Shown here one piece after another: positions 41,741-55,500 of a stretch of 64,000 bases of DNA. The position numbers were made by a program, and so were the translations under genes. The notes under the pieces are model-generated. The model was not told the DNA's origin, ran no database searches, and worked only from the letters and a program-made list of their open reading frames with translations. Source of the DNA: Temnothorax longispinosus (Eukaryota > Arthropoda > Insecta > Hymenoptera > Formicidae); NCBI RefSeq assembly GCF_030848805.1, contig NC_092365.1, positions 4,464,001-4,528,000 on the forward strand, given 5' to 3'. How positions within the stretch are numbered: the first letter of the stretch is position 1; each line of letters begins with the position of its first letter.

Positions 41741-43430
41741 CATTTCGCAGCGGCAGTGCGCGAATCCGGCGCACCAGCGTTGTTTAGCATGACTATAGCG
41801 CGCCGAGTATACCTCTGATACATAAGGAGAACACATTTGCAGTTGCAGACCTACGCCGCGCACCCTTTGTACGAACCGTGTCGACCGACGCGCGGCTTAA
41901 TGGCTGTAATTAATGCGACACGCGTCCAATCGAAACACCGCGCGTCGACGGGCCGTGACAACGTCTCTTTCGGAATCCACCCGGTTCCGTTTTCGGCGCG
42001 ATGAGAGACATAAGACACGGAACACAGAATCCTGTAGCACAACGCTCGACAGGATAGAATCGAATTTTATAAAAGATGCCTGGGAGGAAAGAGATGTCGA
42101 CCCGAGTTCGCCTATATATATATGTATATGATTGCATAGAGGATGCTGCAAGAGAGTACTGCGTGTATTTTCTGGTTTGTAAATTCTCCGATCTTTTGTC
42201 TGACAAAAATGTCGAGGCGACTTTGTTAGCGAGCTTAATAAGCTCCGACTGATCGCGCGCGGCGGCAAGCATATAAAATAAATTGTATTCCGTCTGCAAC
42301 GGAAATCGCATTGTACGCAACGTCAAGAATATATATTTACATTTGCATTATTATTACGTTTCAGCAATGGACATGCATGGCTATGGGCATTGCCACAACG
42401 TTGAAGACGGCGAAAAAACTCAAACAAGAACTGGGTCAACAACTACATATGCAAATCTGCTTTGCATTATTCTCATTTTGCGGTATCTATTAGCAGGAAC
42501 TCGCGGAACGTCCTGATGCAAATACATAACCAACACTCGAATCAATCTTGATATTTCAGGTTTCTAATTGGGGAACTAGATAAAATATTTTTATCGGTTA
42601 GATATATAGAAAACTTTTCAGTGACTTAAGAAATCTCGATTCTTTATATAAATTTTACTAACTAAGTATTTAATTTGTTAAGCACTCTACTAACTATTGT
42701 CATCAAAGATTCTACAATTTCTCTCTAAAAATAAATCAAATGGATTATTTTTATAAAGAACTATCGTGAACTATTTTAAGACATTTTTTCCTTCAATATT
42801 TTCTGACAATAGTTCGCATAAAATTAAATTGTGTGTATATATAAAAGTAAAAGTAAGAAATGGAGATGGAATATGCGATGGCCGGGCCATCTCGCGTTCT
42901 TCATTTTGCCGCGGATTAAACCACGCTCGATATCACGAGATTAAGCGTATGCAGGCGTCCCGGGCTAACTTTACGAGAATCGTTATGGATCAGGTAGGGG
43001 ACGTGAGCGAGAGTTCCGAAGCGGAAGCGGAAGTTTCGACGTTAAATGTTTTTTTAACTCGGTATTACTTACAGCGTGAGCGCTCGGCCGCGCGCGCCCA
43101 TCCGCTCCGCGCGCGTACCGTGGTACACGTTAAAAGCGGAAAAGTAATAAAGTCAACTTATAAATATTAAAGTTCCCGGTTGCTTCTGCCGTTTCTTCCG
43201 AATACTTAATGTCCGCGCGAAATGAGACGCGGTATACCATCGCGCGCGATTTTATCTCTCCACTTTTTTTTTACGAATGTAACAAATGCTCAAATTTTTT
43301 TGCGTTCCCCAGAAGCCCGCTCTGGGCGATACGCACTTGCCTTTCATAACAGTATACGAGTAATGCAAATATATAGGTTTTTTTTTATTACGTGACAAAT
43401 TCTGTTACATACAATTGAATGAGAGACAAA

Positions 43431-43565
43431 GGCCGGTATTCATAGTTCGTTTTTATTTAAGATCATCTTAAACACAATCTTAATATGTTACAAACAAATA
43501 ACAGAGCCGTATTAGCATCTTAAGACATATTAGCTTGAAATAAGAATGGACTACGAATACACGCC
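43431..43565. mobile_element. 135-bp MITE with AAA target duplication
   Basis: The left end begins GGCCGGTATTCATAGTTCG. The right end, reverse-complemented, begins GGCGTGTATTCGTAGTCCA. About 26 of the first 33 positions match. AAA flanks both ends (43428-43430 and 43566-43568). The interior has repeated CATCTTAA motifs and no open frame. It lies roughly 900 bp from the mariner remnant but shares no termini with it. Confidence 0.7.
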
Positions 43566-44126
43566 AAAGTTTCAAATGTCAGCATGGAAAATTTTTTCGC
43601 GCAAGTGACGTATTTCGATGAATCGGCTCTGCCAGCGCAAACGACGCGGGCCGATCTGGCGGAATTAACGAGAGCGCCGCTGCCGAGGATCGCTACTCAA
43701 GTTTCTCGCGTTCGAAGAACCGCGACGAGCCCTCACCTTACAAGATCTCATCGATCATCCTCGCCAGGATTCCGGAAGTTACGGGGCGCCAGGGGCACGG
43801 CTCGCTCCGTTCGGGAATGCCGAATCGTGCAACGCGATACGGCCGGACGCATTTTAAGTAGCGTAACCGTATCGGTGTCCGATCAGAATCGCGTTTCTCG
43901 CGGCGCCGTTCTCTCCGTTGCGATCGTCGGACGAGTTCTTTCTCACCGAGTCACGTTTTTATTTCCACGCTCGATGCCAGACGTGCAATTGAATAATCAA
44001 TAGCGAAATGCTAATTTTACTCTGAAAATCTCTTGGCCGCATCAGGCGGTCTATTATTTTGGTTTGTCGACGTTTTTGCAAGCTTCGTAAACTATAATTA
44101 TTTTCGGTCGCAAAATGTAACCGAGG

Positions 44127-44189
44127 CAAAATGCAAGCGAGATTACTGAAGCAGTTGGTCTTTCAGTAACCACAATCAATAGTTTTTAG
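44127..44189 (+). pseudogene. Possible transposase helix-turn-helix fragment
   Basis: A short plus-strand frame reads ASEITEAVGLSVTTINSF before a stop. The pattern is that of a helix-turn-helix as found in Tc1/mariner transposase N-termini. It lies about 250 bp upstream of the mariner remnant on the plus strand, where an N-terminus would be expected. It is only 20 codons long, so chance is a real alternative. Confidence 0.25.
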
Positions 44190-44439
44190 TATATATTTTC
44201 ATTATAAGGTCTATTTTATTTTTTAATCAAAAATAATAAATATACTAATACATGTATTTCCACGCAAGGAAAATCCTCATCATCTCTACAACACAAGAAA
44301 TTTGTAGTTTTTTAAGAAAGTTTGGCTTTCTTTCACATGTACGAGAATGAATTAATATAATTATTTCCACTCTATTTCTATAATTTATATTTGTACAACA
44401 ATAGAGAACATACAATCAAATATACACCATTTCTTGCAC

Positions 44440-44590
44440 ATTTGGTCTGTAGCAAATCGACGACCTCTTAAGGCATCTTTAAGTGGACCAAGTAGATGGT
44501 AATTCGAAGGAGCGAGACTTGAACTCGTACATGCAGAATATTCCAATACCTCGAAACCTAGTTTCTGAAGCGTTTGAACAGTATGGACAC
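44440..44590 (-). pseudogene. Mariner transposase remnant, catalytic third-Asp region (inverted block)
   Basis: Minus-strand translation gives LQKLGFEVLEY, then LAPSNYHLLGPLKDALRG and RRFATDQ. These match the conserved mariner block around the third catalytic aspartate (family pattern SPDLAPSDYHLF). Here the catalytic Asp is Asn and the SPD triplet is lost, so the copy is dead. The block sits directly beside the transposase C-terminus, which is on the opposite strand. Confidence 0.85.
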
Positions 44591-44597
44591 CAGTATG

Positions 44598-44728
44598 GTA
44601 GAAGCGGTGCATAGGTATATGACCGAGAGACAAACCAAAAATATTTTTTTACGGGTATATGCAACAACAAGCTTGTGGAACGCTGGAACAAGCGCATTGA
44701 AAAGCAAGGGAATTATGTTGAAAAATAA
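44598..44728 (+). pseudogene. Mariner transposase remnant, C-terminus
   Basis: Plus-strand frames give VEAVHRYMTERQTKNIFL (44598-44660) and, after a frameshift, NKLVERWNKRIEKQGNYVEK followed by TAA (44666-44728). The second segment is the typical mariner C-terminal end. It follows in family order what the neighbouring minus-strand block would encode if flipped. No terminal inverted repeat was recognised. Confidence 0.85.
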
Positions 44729-46328
44729 TGGATACCTTCTCTACAGTTGTCTTATTAAATTACAGAAATAGAATGTGGATAATTATTGACTTATTCTCGT
44801 ATTTTTTAGTAACTATAATATTCGAGAATTTTATGTCTGAGTTTTTCACAATATATACTTTTCTTCAGATGAATTTCTCAGTTATACAGCTGCTGCAATC
44901 CGCTGACCGTAAATCGTACTGCTGACTCGCGTCTGACCAGATCCGACTTCTTTCACTTCAGCCCGCGCAGGAAGCCGCAGGATTGATCTTCAACGTTCTA
45001 CCATTCTATAGCGTATTCCGATGCGATTTCGATATTCGGTAAACAATGGTAGCCTAGCGCCAGAGACCGCTAAGTATGATTTCTATCCGTATCTATCCGA
45101 CGAAGGAGTAGATAGGTGCTCGAGGAGCAGAGATGAGAACACAGCGGTGGAGCGTTAGCAGCGAAAGCAGCGGGAGGCATCGGAGAGAATCCCTCTTATC
45201 CTCGCACTTGTACTGTTTCCATTACGAATCCGGTAGCGAGGATTACCTAACTGAGGAAATTCATCCGAGCGAAAAGAAGAGAGCAGAGCCCCACAGCTTG
45301 ACCGGCACAGACCGATCGATTAGTAGAATAAAACCTCGACGAGTCGCGGATGTGATGTGAGAGTCATCACGCAAATGTAAGATTCTCGCGGCAGTTGTGC
45401 CAGCGAATAAAACTTCCTCATTTCTATAACAGTGACAGATTTTTTCAATTAATTTCGATTATTTCTTAACGAAAATTAGTGATCAATAATCGAGTTATAA
45501 GCGATTGAAGAAAAATTGCTTTTGACTGAATTTTGAAAAATCAAATAAATAACAAAACCATATTCTTCAATTAATTTAAAGTGAAGTTGAAAAGAATTTT
45601 AATTTTAATTCTAATTTTAATTATAGGCGTACTTGCAAAAATATGATACTCAAAATTGGAAAGCTGCAATACCGACCTTTATCTATCTACCAGCATTTTC
45701 GCTAAGGGAAAATTGACTCTCGATTTGATCAAAATCCGTTATTAAAAGGATATTCGGTGGTTTTGAAATTCCTTGTACACAATCATGTACTTTTGGAAAT
45801 AATGCCATTCCATAAATTTAGTCTTTCACATCTATTGTCTAACGAGAACAGCACGATGAAAACTTAACTTCCGCGCAATATTAATTGCGCTATTGATAAT
45901 TGGAAAATTCAATTTGGAAAATGCAATTACAATATATGAGCCGTACGTTTAATTTGGTTGCTAAAGTATTTATGTTAATTGGCAATCACCGCGCGAAGTC
46001 CGCGCGTCGATGAGATTTAGATATGTATCGATAATAATATAGAAAAAGGAGGGTGAGAGGTAATAATTGTCGCCAATAATAACTACTGCATATACATTTT
46101 AAAATCGTCGTGTAAAGTTAAACGAGGAAGATCGTTCGTCGCCATAGATGCGGGAATATTCCGCGCGAATTTTCGACGGAACGATACTGGGACAAGAAAA
46201 TGTTTCGAGTGGCAAGAGGGAAACGTAGACAGAGCACGTCAAAGAGTTATTGGTAATTGCGCCGGCCTTCTCGGACCATTGCCCTTGATAGCTTCATACT
46301 TTACGAAATCGAATGGGAGACCGCATTC

Positions 46329-46363
46329 GTGTGTGTGTGTATGTGTGTGTATATGTATGTGTG
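46329..46363. repeat. (GT)n imperfect microsatellite
   Basis: GT units with interspersed AT, 35 bp. Confidence 0.85.
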
Positions 46364-47057
46364 AATATGTCTGGCTCCTCTTATATACTGCCTCACTAAA
46401 ATCTTGGCCTGAACAATAGATAATAGAAGGAATACCGTCGTGGCCGGCACAGAGAAGGATCGTCCGCCACGATATTTAGGTATATAGCTATATAGCCAAT
46501 CGTCTTCGCTCTCCAGACGTACCATTTATAAATTACTCTCGAATGCCTAAGGACCGTCTCGGATTATCGGCGCAAACAGTGTCGCCGCGATGAAAAACGG
46601 CTCGTCGCGTCATACTAAAATACACAGGATGTTACAAAGAAGGACTACTAGAAACTCGTAATACTCGTTTTAAGTTTCAATCGCAGTTTGAGAAACTTTC
46701 TTCGATCGTTAGTCTGCGAATTTGTTTCCTTTTCCCTGCTGTCACGACATGATCATAGTTCTCGCTTTCGCATTGTTTGAACTCCCGTTATTCGATGACG
46801 CGATTAAACACGGCAACGAAATAGTACGGTGTTCCATTTCGTCCGGCAGCCCGCGTTGTTGCAATTGCTGGAACGGAACGGAATTTTTTCCGACCGGAAG
46901 GAAAACATGGGACCGTCGCATAGTCTTCCTTGTTGTCTCGCATCTCGAGTCCCAACGGCGATGTGCACGTGAATCCATATACAGTAAATAATTAGTGAGC
47001 CACGCGGGTTTCGAGTCGGCAGTTAAGCAGGTCGGTAGGTTACGTAGCAGTTTTAAG

Positions 47058-47081
47058 CGACGACGACGACGACGACGACGA
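47058..47081. repeat. (CGA)n trinucleotide repeat
   Basis: Eight CGA units, then imperfect GAC/GAG units to about 47100. Confidence 0.85.
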
Positions 47082-49565
47082 TGACAAGGACGAGGACGAT
47101 AGGTAGGAAGACGAGAGAGCAGAGCGCAGTGTGTACCGAGAGTAAGAACCTCGGGCCCCCGCGCGCTTCCCTCTCAGTAAGTAGATGCTTGTCAGCGGAA
47201 ACTTAATTAAATATCCAAAGTGGATGCCAGAATTACTACAATTAGTATGACGGCTCTCCTAACCCGTCCGTTATTACCCAGCTAGTCCCGTCCGACCCGT
47301 TCGCCCGTATTACTACTTAATGTCTAATAAACGTCACGCCAACTCGTCAAGTCGTATGTTATTTCTTCTTTTTTCCCCCCTCCATCTCCTTTCTCTCTCG
47401 CCGTTTCTTCGCTTCACGTCGCGACGACGACGCGTCGGAATTTCGGTTGAATATCGCGCCGCGGAGGATGAGCGGACACAGTGAAACTTGGCTAATAGTC
47501 GTCATCGCGGCCATTCCCGGGCTTTCACGGCCGCCAATATCCCGGCCGATAACTGCCCGTTTAACAAGCAGCTGAAAAAAGGAATAAGAACGGAGGGGAA
47601 AGCGATAGTCGGATATTCAGGAACGTGGAAACTCCGACAAGCTCCAGCGCGGCGGAAGAACAATGTCTCGCTCAATTAAATCGGTAATTTAAAAAAACGC
47701 GCCGGGATCTAAAATATCAGTTTCATACAGAATTCGCATTTCAATTTCAGTTTCATAAAAGTTATCGTTTCAAGAATGTGCGAACAAACAATTCTCTTTC
47801 ACGATCGTCACGATTGCGCAACAATCGTTAACAATGCATTGTAAAATTGAAATTACAATTTGTGTAATGCCGTCTCTCTGTGATCGAATAATGATTGGCC
47901 AGATAAATGTATTCACTGGAAAATCGAGTTTATCGAACGTCGAAATAAATTCATAAAGTGCGATGGGAAATGCTGATATAAATATTCATAATAATTCGCG
48001 TTTAATCCGATGCGTATAGCAATCCATTTCGAGCCTTCGCACAAAACGATCATTAGTATCACTTAGCGGTAAATAAAGGCGTATATCGCGGTTACCGTTA
48101 TAATCCGCCGACTTGCAATAACTCGGGGTAATAATTTCATAAAAATGCAACAACGAAATCAATGCATTGTTTCGCGATATTTATAACTTTGAATACTAAT
48201 ATACGCATACGCCGAAAGTTTAAAATTTAATCTCGAGGTGATTCCTATCAGAATCGAAGAGGAAGAAGGGAAACCGGACGGTTATTGTTTCGTCCGTGAA
48301 TTTTTTCCTGCCGATTTAATTGCGAGGAGAGAAATGCCGAGACACGCAGAGGAAAGAACGAGTTGCAGAAGTCGTTTATTATCGACGAGCGAACGACGAC
48401 GCGCCGAAACGCTCCCGAAAGGTGATATTGATAAACGGCCAGAATTTCGTCCCGGCCGTATGCTAATCGATCATTGATGTCTCACGCTTCGCGTAATTCG
48501 TTCTTTGATTTAAATAAACTTACGTGTCCGCATCGACCGACAATTCCAGAGTCTTGCCCGAGGACCTAACTTATTTCCGACCTGACCGGCTGGCCGAGTG
48601 AAAAGTGTTCGACGATTTGGCACGTTCGCCTGCCAATAAATCCTGCTCAAAACATCGATGTAATTCGGATTAGGTTTTCGCACCCCACATCTCACCCGGA
48701 CGATTTTCGAACCGGAGGCCAGTTCGGGCTTAATTCTCGGAACGGTCGTGTCCCGTGGTGGACATTCGAACCCTTCATTAAAAAATGTTCAAACAATTTA
48801 ATCAAATGAAAATTCAAACATCGTTCCAAAGCAGAAGTTCTAAAAAAAACCTTTTAAATGTCTCAAAATCATGAAGCTCTTGAATCTCTAACTTCCCTTG
48901 AAATGAAGCTTGAATATTTGAATGTTAGAACTCTTAAAAATGAAATGGTCAATGTCTGTGTCCATCTATATTATTTAGTTTCTAAATTATTTCTAAAAAG
49001 AGTAGAGAATTTATAGAGAAGAAATATTAAAAATATATGCAATTTTTAACATATTTAAAACTTTCGAAATATTTATTAAACAATTTTTTTATTATTTGAT
49101 TTGAAGTATTTTGAGTTCATATCACTACCTGCATCTCAAAGAAATTGTATATATACATATACGCATACGCCAATAAAATTGTTAATATCAAATTATTTTT
49201 ATATAAATCTATAATGAGTCAAATGTATAATAAGAAGAAGAAAATATCTAGAAAGAAGATAAAACGAACAAATAGTCATAAACGGAGAAATGGAGACGAT
49301 CAAGCGGGTGACGAGAATAACGAGAAAGATGATACGCGATGGGGTATGTGCAACCAGTATCTATTTGACGACGTATAGGGTGGATGGGAGAAACGGTTTA
49401 CAACAGAATATTGTCCCGTGTAATCCGCTCTCCAATATTTCATCAACTTTTCTATTCCTTTTTTTTCCGCGTGGCTTTCTTCGGCAAGGACAAACGTAGC
49501 GCCGTCTCTTTCTTACTGTACGAAATGTGTAAAGATGTTTTCTTTTTTCTCCTCTTCAATTTCTT

Positions 49566-49581
49566 TTATATATATATATAT
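49566..49581. repeat. (TA)n microsatellite
   Basis: Eight TA units after a T-rich stretch. Confidence 0.75.
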
Positions 49582-52500
49582 CTATAGCGGAAAATAATTG
49601 AACTCAATCCGATTACTGATACAGTGTTAATAATAGCAAATGCATATTTTACAAACATTGCCGTGTATTAAAAAGCCGTTTTATTTCTCTTCAAATAATA
49701 CGGCATTGCCTCCTCGGGATGTCTTCAAGACAGTTCAAGACAGTTCTCGATGTAAATTATTCCCTTCGGGGAAAAAAAAGAATGTCAAATGTGAGAATTT
49801 TCTTTACTAACACCTAAAAATCTTGCTTCGAGTTCGAGTCTCTTTCCCTTTTGTCATGTCTTATCAGTACTTAAAATCTAGCGCTAACAAAAACCTCATG
49901 TAATATGCAAAGGACCAAGAGGGAAACTTAGGCGTGACGGTGTGTTTTCATTACCTCCATCTCGGAACGCAGCCGCGCGGTAAGGAATTAAAAAATTTAC
50001 TACAATCCGCCGCGAGCTATCGCGCGGAAGTCGAGCCACCTCCGGTTGATGGGTGGAGAGAGAGAGAGCGCACGAAAACCGGGGCGGGAGAAAAAAAAAT
50101 TCGCCGCGTAATTCTGACATTCGCGCGGCATAAATGTTACATCTCGCCCGGCAAAGTGACTTGGCATCCTGAAAACGCGTTCTCGTGACGGGACGGCGTA
50201 TTTAAGCGACTCGTCGCTGTAAAACGAACGGTTATGTTGCAATCGAACGCGAAACTAAATTTCAAAAAAGCTCACGCACGATGAGCTAATTGTGTCAACT
50301 CACGTCCATGTTTTTTCCACGCGCGTCCGTAACAAGGTTCGGCTAATTAATGGAGGGTCGCGAGGTAATTGCCTATTAGTCGAGATCAATGCTAAATTGG
50401 CGCTTTAAATTAAACGTCACGGTAAAAGGCGAGTAAATCGATCGCGACATTCGTGTGACAGCTGAAGATTATGTTATATTAAGAGATCTGTATTCTCGCT
50501 GCCACGCGCGCGCGCGAATAGCGCTGAACTCTGTGTTGCCCGTAATCCAATCCCATTTAACTTAATTAAAAATGCTATTCAATATCGCATTTTTTATTTG
50601 CACACTCGATAGACACGTAATTAAAAAGCCGCAAAAAAGCAGCGAGGCCGAAATAGACGAGAACGGTGGAAAATCCGCGGGTAATTGCTGATTGTGGTGC
50701 CGGAGATATTGTCATAGTTTCCGTGTATTAGAGTGATCTACCGTAAAACGTCCGGCCCGCAACCAAATATTAAACGTCGCTATTAGTCGAGGTAATGAAT
50801 TTTAAGGGAGATGAGCGGCCGTACCCATGCAGCCACTCGCCCTACCTCTCGCCCTCCTTCCTCTCTCGCACGTTCCGGGTACTCGACGTAAAGGATTGCC
50901 CCCGCGAAATTATTTCCTTTATAAATCAGAGGCCATACGTTTCGGCGTCATCCCACCTTATCCCGCCCCGTGCAGACGCCCCTTATTCCGCCGTTCTCTC
51001 TCACACTCGTCTCCATATGCACCACGCCGACAAGAGGGAAGAAAATGGTTGAGGTTTATTAACGATATCTTCATGGATGGAAAATTTTACATCTTTAAGA
51101 AAGCTAAAAAGCTCGAGAAAGGAAATAGGAATCGCTCCTTTCTCCAATAAATTGCTCAGAAACCTGGTCGCAGCAACGTGGTTTAACGCTGTTCTAAATT
51201 AAACAGACATCTTTTTTTTCTGGCCATGTTCTAGATGAGAGATCGATAGAAAAAAATGCCGCGAGTCCTCAAATCGCGGTCGCAATGTTGAAACTTGCTC
51301 CTCATCAAGTAATGGAACGGTTCCTAATTTCCGAGAGTGAGCTTATACCATAATGTACCGTTGATACTTTGACCTTGGCACCAGGCGGCAAGCAGCGAGT
51401 GTCGCGAGGGAGATGGGACAAGGAAAAGACACAGGCGAACCGGCGGTAGGAGAGATCGGCTTGATTTGGTACCGGAATGGGGCGCTGGTGGGGATGTAGT
51501 AATTTGTCGGCTCGGGGAAGGCTGGTTCCGAGCTGATAACAGGGGGTGGTCCATTCTCCTCTGATTCGACCTCGCGTTACTACGCGCGTCCTACGACCGA
51601 TCCTCCCGCGCCCGCCGACGACGACCTCCGTGTGTCTGCGGTCCCGCGCACGGGGTACGCCGAGAATCCGGGATAAGGCTGCTCTCTCGCGAGCCACGTG
51701 AGAAGACGCTCGGTGAAGAGACGTCTGGCGAAATGTGTAAGACAGCGACGGTAAGGCGGGAGAGAAAGAGGGGCTCGCGCAAAGGGAAAAGAAGAGTTGC
51801 AGGCAGGATTTTCCATAATCGGGTATATTCCCCGGGCGTTTACGAGCGGCGATAACCTCGGGAAGCCACTTTCTCCGCGACTCCGCTTTTTATTAAACCC
51901 CCGTTCGCAGCGCGCGCGCGCGCCCATAGGAATTATCATCGTCGTTTGACTAACTCTACTAAATCCGGCGCGTACTATTCAAGTCGCGGCACGAGAAAAG
52001 TATATATTTGTGTAAAGTTCGTATAGTTTACTTTCGGTCGTAAAAACACGTCATCGATAAGACTTCTGTTTACGCTGAATTTGGACAATAACTAATTTCT
52101 CAGAAGGAATACAATCGCAAATACTGTGAAATTGCAGAATTGCGGAATATTAATTAACATCATTTCCGATGAGATAGACACAACGGTATATAGAATTATT
52201 TCAATCACGAACTACATTACGGAAGTCATCTTAATTCGAGAAGAATGTACTCGGGCCGAGTTGAGATTCTTGGGCCTGCTGATTGGTCCTGGCAAACAAA
52301 GTTAGCCGCCTAATCTTGTTTCCCCCGTGCTCCGACTGGTTCTCAAATTCATTCTGCCAGACTGTATGCGCGCGTATTGGTGTGTACGTGTGTGAAGCGA
52401 GTCCTGTACACGGGCGGGCGTTTCCCAATCAGTTTAGCATTAGCGCGGAAAAGTTCTAATTACTCCGTGTGCGGCGAATAACCATTAGTTTCGCGTTTAA

Positions 52501-55500
52501 AAATTTTTTCACGCCCGCTCTCCGCTCGACGGAATTTCAATGTGTGTATGTACCTACTCACGTATACCGTACGAGCGACAAAATAATTACGCGTAACCCG
52601 ATTATATCGTTGAAGTTTGTGTGCTCGTTCGGATATTTAGCGCGTAACGTTGCCTGCGCGATGATTTAAAGATTTTTGCCTCGTTTCGTGAGAACGTTTC
52701 TCATATTTCGAGCGGGCGATCCGTTTCCGGTATTTCCGGTATTTCCCATATCGAATTGATAAAGCGGAGATAAATTCTCAGTGGCTAAGATTCTGCATGT
52801 GACGTAAATAACGCACCTTTTATATCAACCGGCAATTTTACGATCGTCACGAATAAATAACGAAAATTATTTTAAAAGTGTCTACGTTGTGCGATCTAAA
52901 GTATTATAGCATCAATTAGCGTAATGTCTATAATAAATGCAATAATTAGCGCTTTTATTTCAAGACAACCCTGAAAAATTTATAATTCCTATTTTTATCG
53001 TTAAAAGTTATATCAGTTAAAAACCAGAAAAAATCCTCTCGTTCTTGCTATTCGTGCTTTTCGGAGAAAGCATTAGATAGAGACGTCAAATTAATCAGGC
53101 TTTCTCAATAGTCTGACTCCGAGATATCTCGTAAGACGCGACGAAACATCTCCAAGACACTCGACGGGGGGGCCGTTCGCGAAGAAGGCGCCGGCTGATT
53201 ATCGCTCTCCGGTCTGAAATAGCAGGCAACGAGTCTGCAATATGCCTGACGTATGAGCGCGAATTAAATTAAAGTTTGCCGGCAGCGCAGGGGAAACAGG
53301 CCGCGGCACCTTGTTTCAAAGCCGTGCGTTAACTGAAAGTCCAAAGTAATCTCACGTACCTATCCCATCGTATATAGCTCGTGCCGCGCTTTAAACGTTG
53401 CGGCGCGGCGGCGCGGAAAGGCATTATCCGCGATTTTTCCCGTAACAAAGAGCAATTCCACTCCGCAATTAATTGCCGCCGCGCGCCGTTCCAAACGCGT
53501 CCATTCCAAACTGCGTCCCGTGCTTTAACGGCATTGATCGTATCTTATTATTTTATACGTATAAGCGGCAGAGAAATTATACTCGGATTGTGCACACCTC
53601 CAGTTATATCTCCAACGAGCAAATATAGCCCGTAAGCGACATTGAAGCGGCAATGTGCAATTCAAAATTTCACATTGCGTTTACGTTCCTTTGTAATGGA
53701 ATCTTTTGACGAAGTAACAGATATAAAGCGTTAGTTAATAAGAGTTAACGAGAAAACGCCAGCGTCTCGTTTTCAAATGCGTTTAAATTTAATCCCCCAA
53801 TTAAATTTAAAGTTAAATAGCAACATTTTATTTTCAGGAAGTCATGCGAGTATATGAAATTACGCCAGGTTCTCTCTCTCTCGTGTGGGGTAGAAAATAG
53901 TTTTTATAAAATTTATCAGTATACAAATTCACAACGGGTTTTCCCAACTTTATTAGCCTCGCCGCCGCGCCGCCGGCACCGATGAATATTTGAATTACGC
54001 CACGCGGCATATACATTTATAAGCTCATGACATTACGGGATTTCTAATCAGAATTTATATTTCGAAAACATGAAACTTGCATTCCCGGCCAATGTGTAAT
54101 TATTCCCCCGTCCGCGGGCGCGCGGCAGAAAACACGTGTAATTTTCCGCCGAGTTTCTCGCGCGCTATCATTGTCACGCCGACTAACTTTACACACGTCG
54201 ACGACCCGCTGTCAGAGCGGCGAGGTATCAGACGGTCTGATATCCGACGCTGCTTAGACATTCGCTGCTCAAATATTCCCGGGATTTCCGCACGACTCGG
54301 GTTGGCTGACGTCCTCACCTCTAACCAGGGTGTGCACGCGACCCACGCACACGCTTCCAACGTATGCTTCCGGCGAAACGCGAAACAGTCGCATCCCGTC
54401 GCAATCCCGTCCATTAATGGGGTTCCTAATGGCCTTTTTTGCATGCCTACGTTTCGTCACTCTGCATGAAATCAAATTGATTCCCTTGTACGACAAATAT
54501 TTATTCATGGACATATTACTACGTTGCCAATTGCGTGAAATTAATATCGTCCGCGTTGCGATGTCAATTAAGTGTCGCTAATTTAAGTAAGTGCTATCGT
54601 CGCGGTCGCATAGAAGAAACAATTTTAAAAATCGGAGAATCAACAAGAGGAGAAACAATGTTAGGACTGTGAGAAACGATAACAGTGCGTTAATGTTAAG
54701 AAATAACACTAAAAAGAGGAGCGTTTTGTTCGCATTTTAATATTACGACAATATCCGCGGAACGAGTTTCAAGCGTCATTAATGAACACCATTGTCCGCG
54801 GCTACACCGGCGCGGCGGCGCCGCGCCGGCGCCAGAATGTGCGCGTATACGCATTCTCCTGACTGTCAACTCACTTCCTGCGGGCGCGGCAGAGAGCTTT
54901 TTAGCGAACTGTCAAACTCCGCCGAACCACGAATTACTCATTCCAACACGTCCAATGTACTCCAGTGTACTCTCGCGCGGAGTGCAGCGCGGATCAAAGA
55001 TCCCGGAATTCCGCGAGGACGGATTCGAAATATCGATCCTGGACCACAAAGTGTCGAGAGATCGTCGACCGATCGAGCGACCGATCCGATAGACTCGCGT
55101 TTAACAACTGGTAATGCTGAATAATCTCCGCTTTGCAGGCTTTGCCGAGGATATTTTGCGAAAATGCAGTTTCGTCGATCTCGATAACGATATTCCCGTG
55201 CGTATTTGCGTTTATTTCTCGCAAACACAGAAATAAAATTTTATAAAACTCAAATAATTAATTTAGATTAACTTAATTTAAATTTGTCAAATATAACCCA
55301 CACATTTTCATATTCGCACATTTGCGAGCAAAAGATCTGAATAAATTATTACGATGCTTGAGAAAAACTTTTTCATTATTCCTACGTTAATTTTCTACGC
55401 TAAATGCATTTTTCAGAGATCAAATGTTTTATTCAAAATTTCGATTTAGATAACGCGAGCGATTCCAATTCGAAATACAGCGGCGATAAGTAATTATTTT

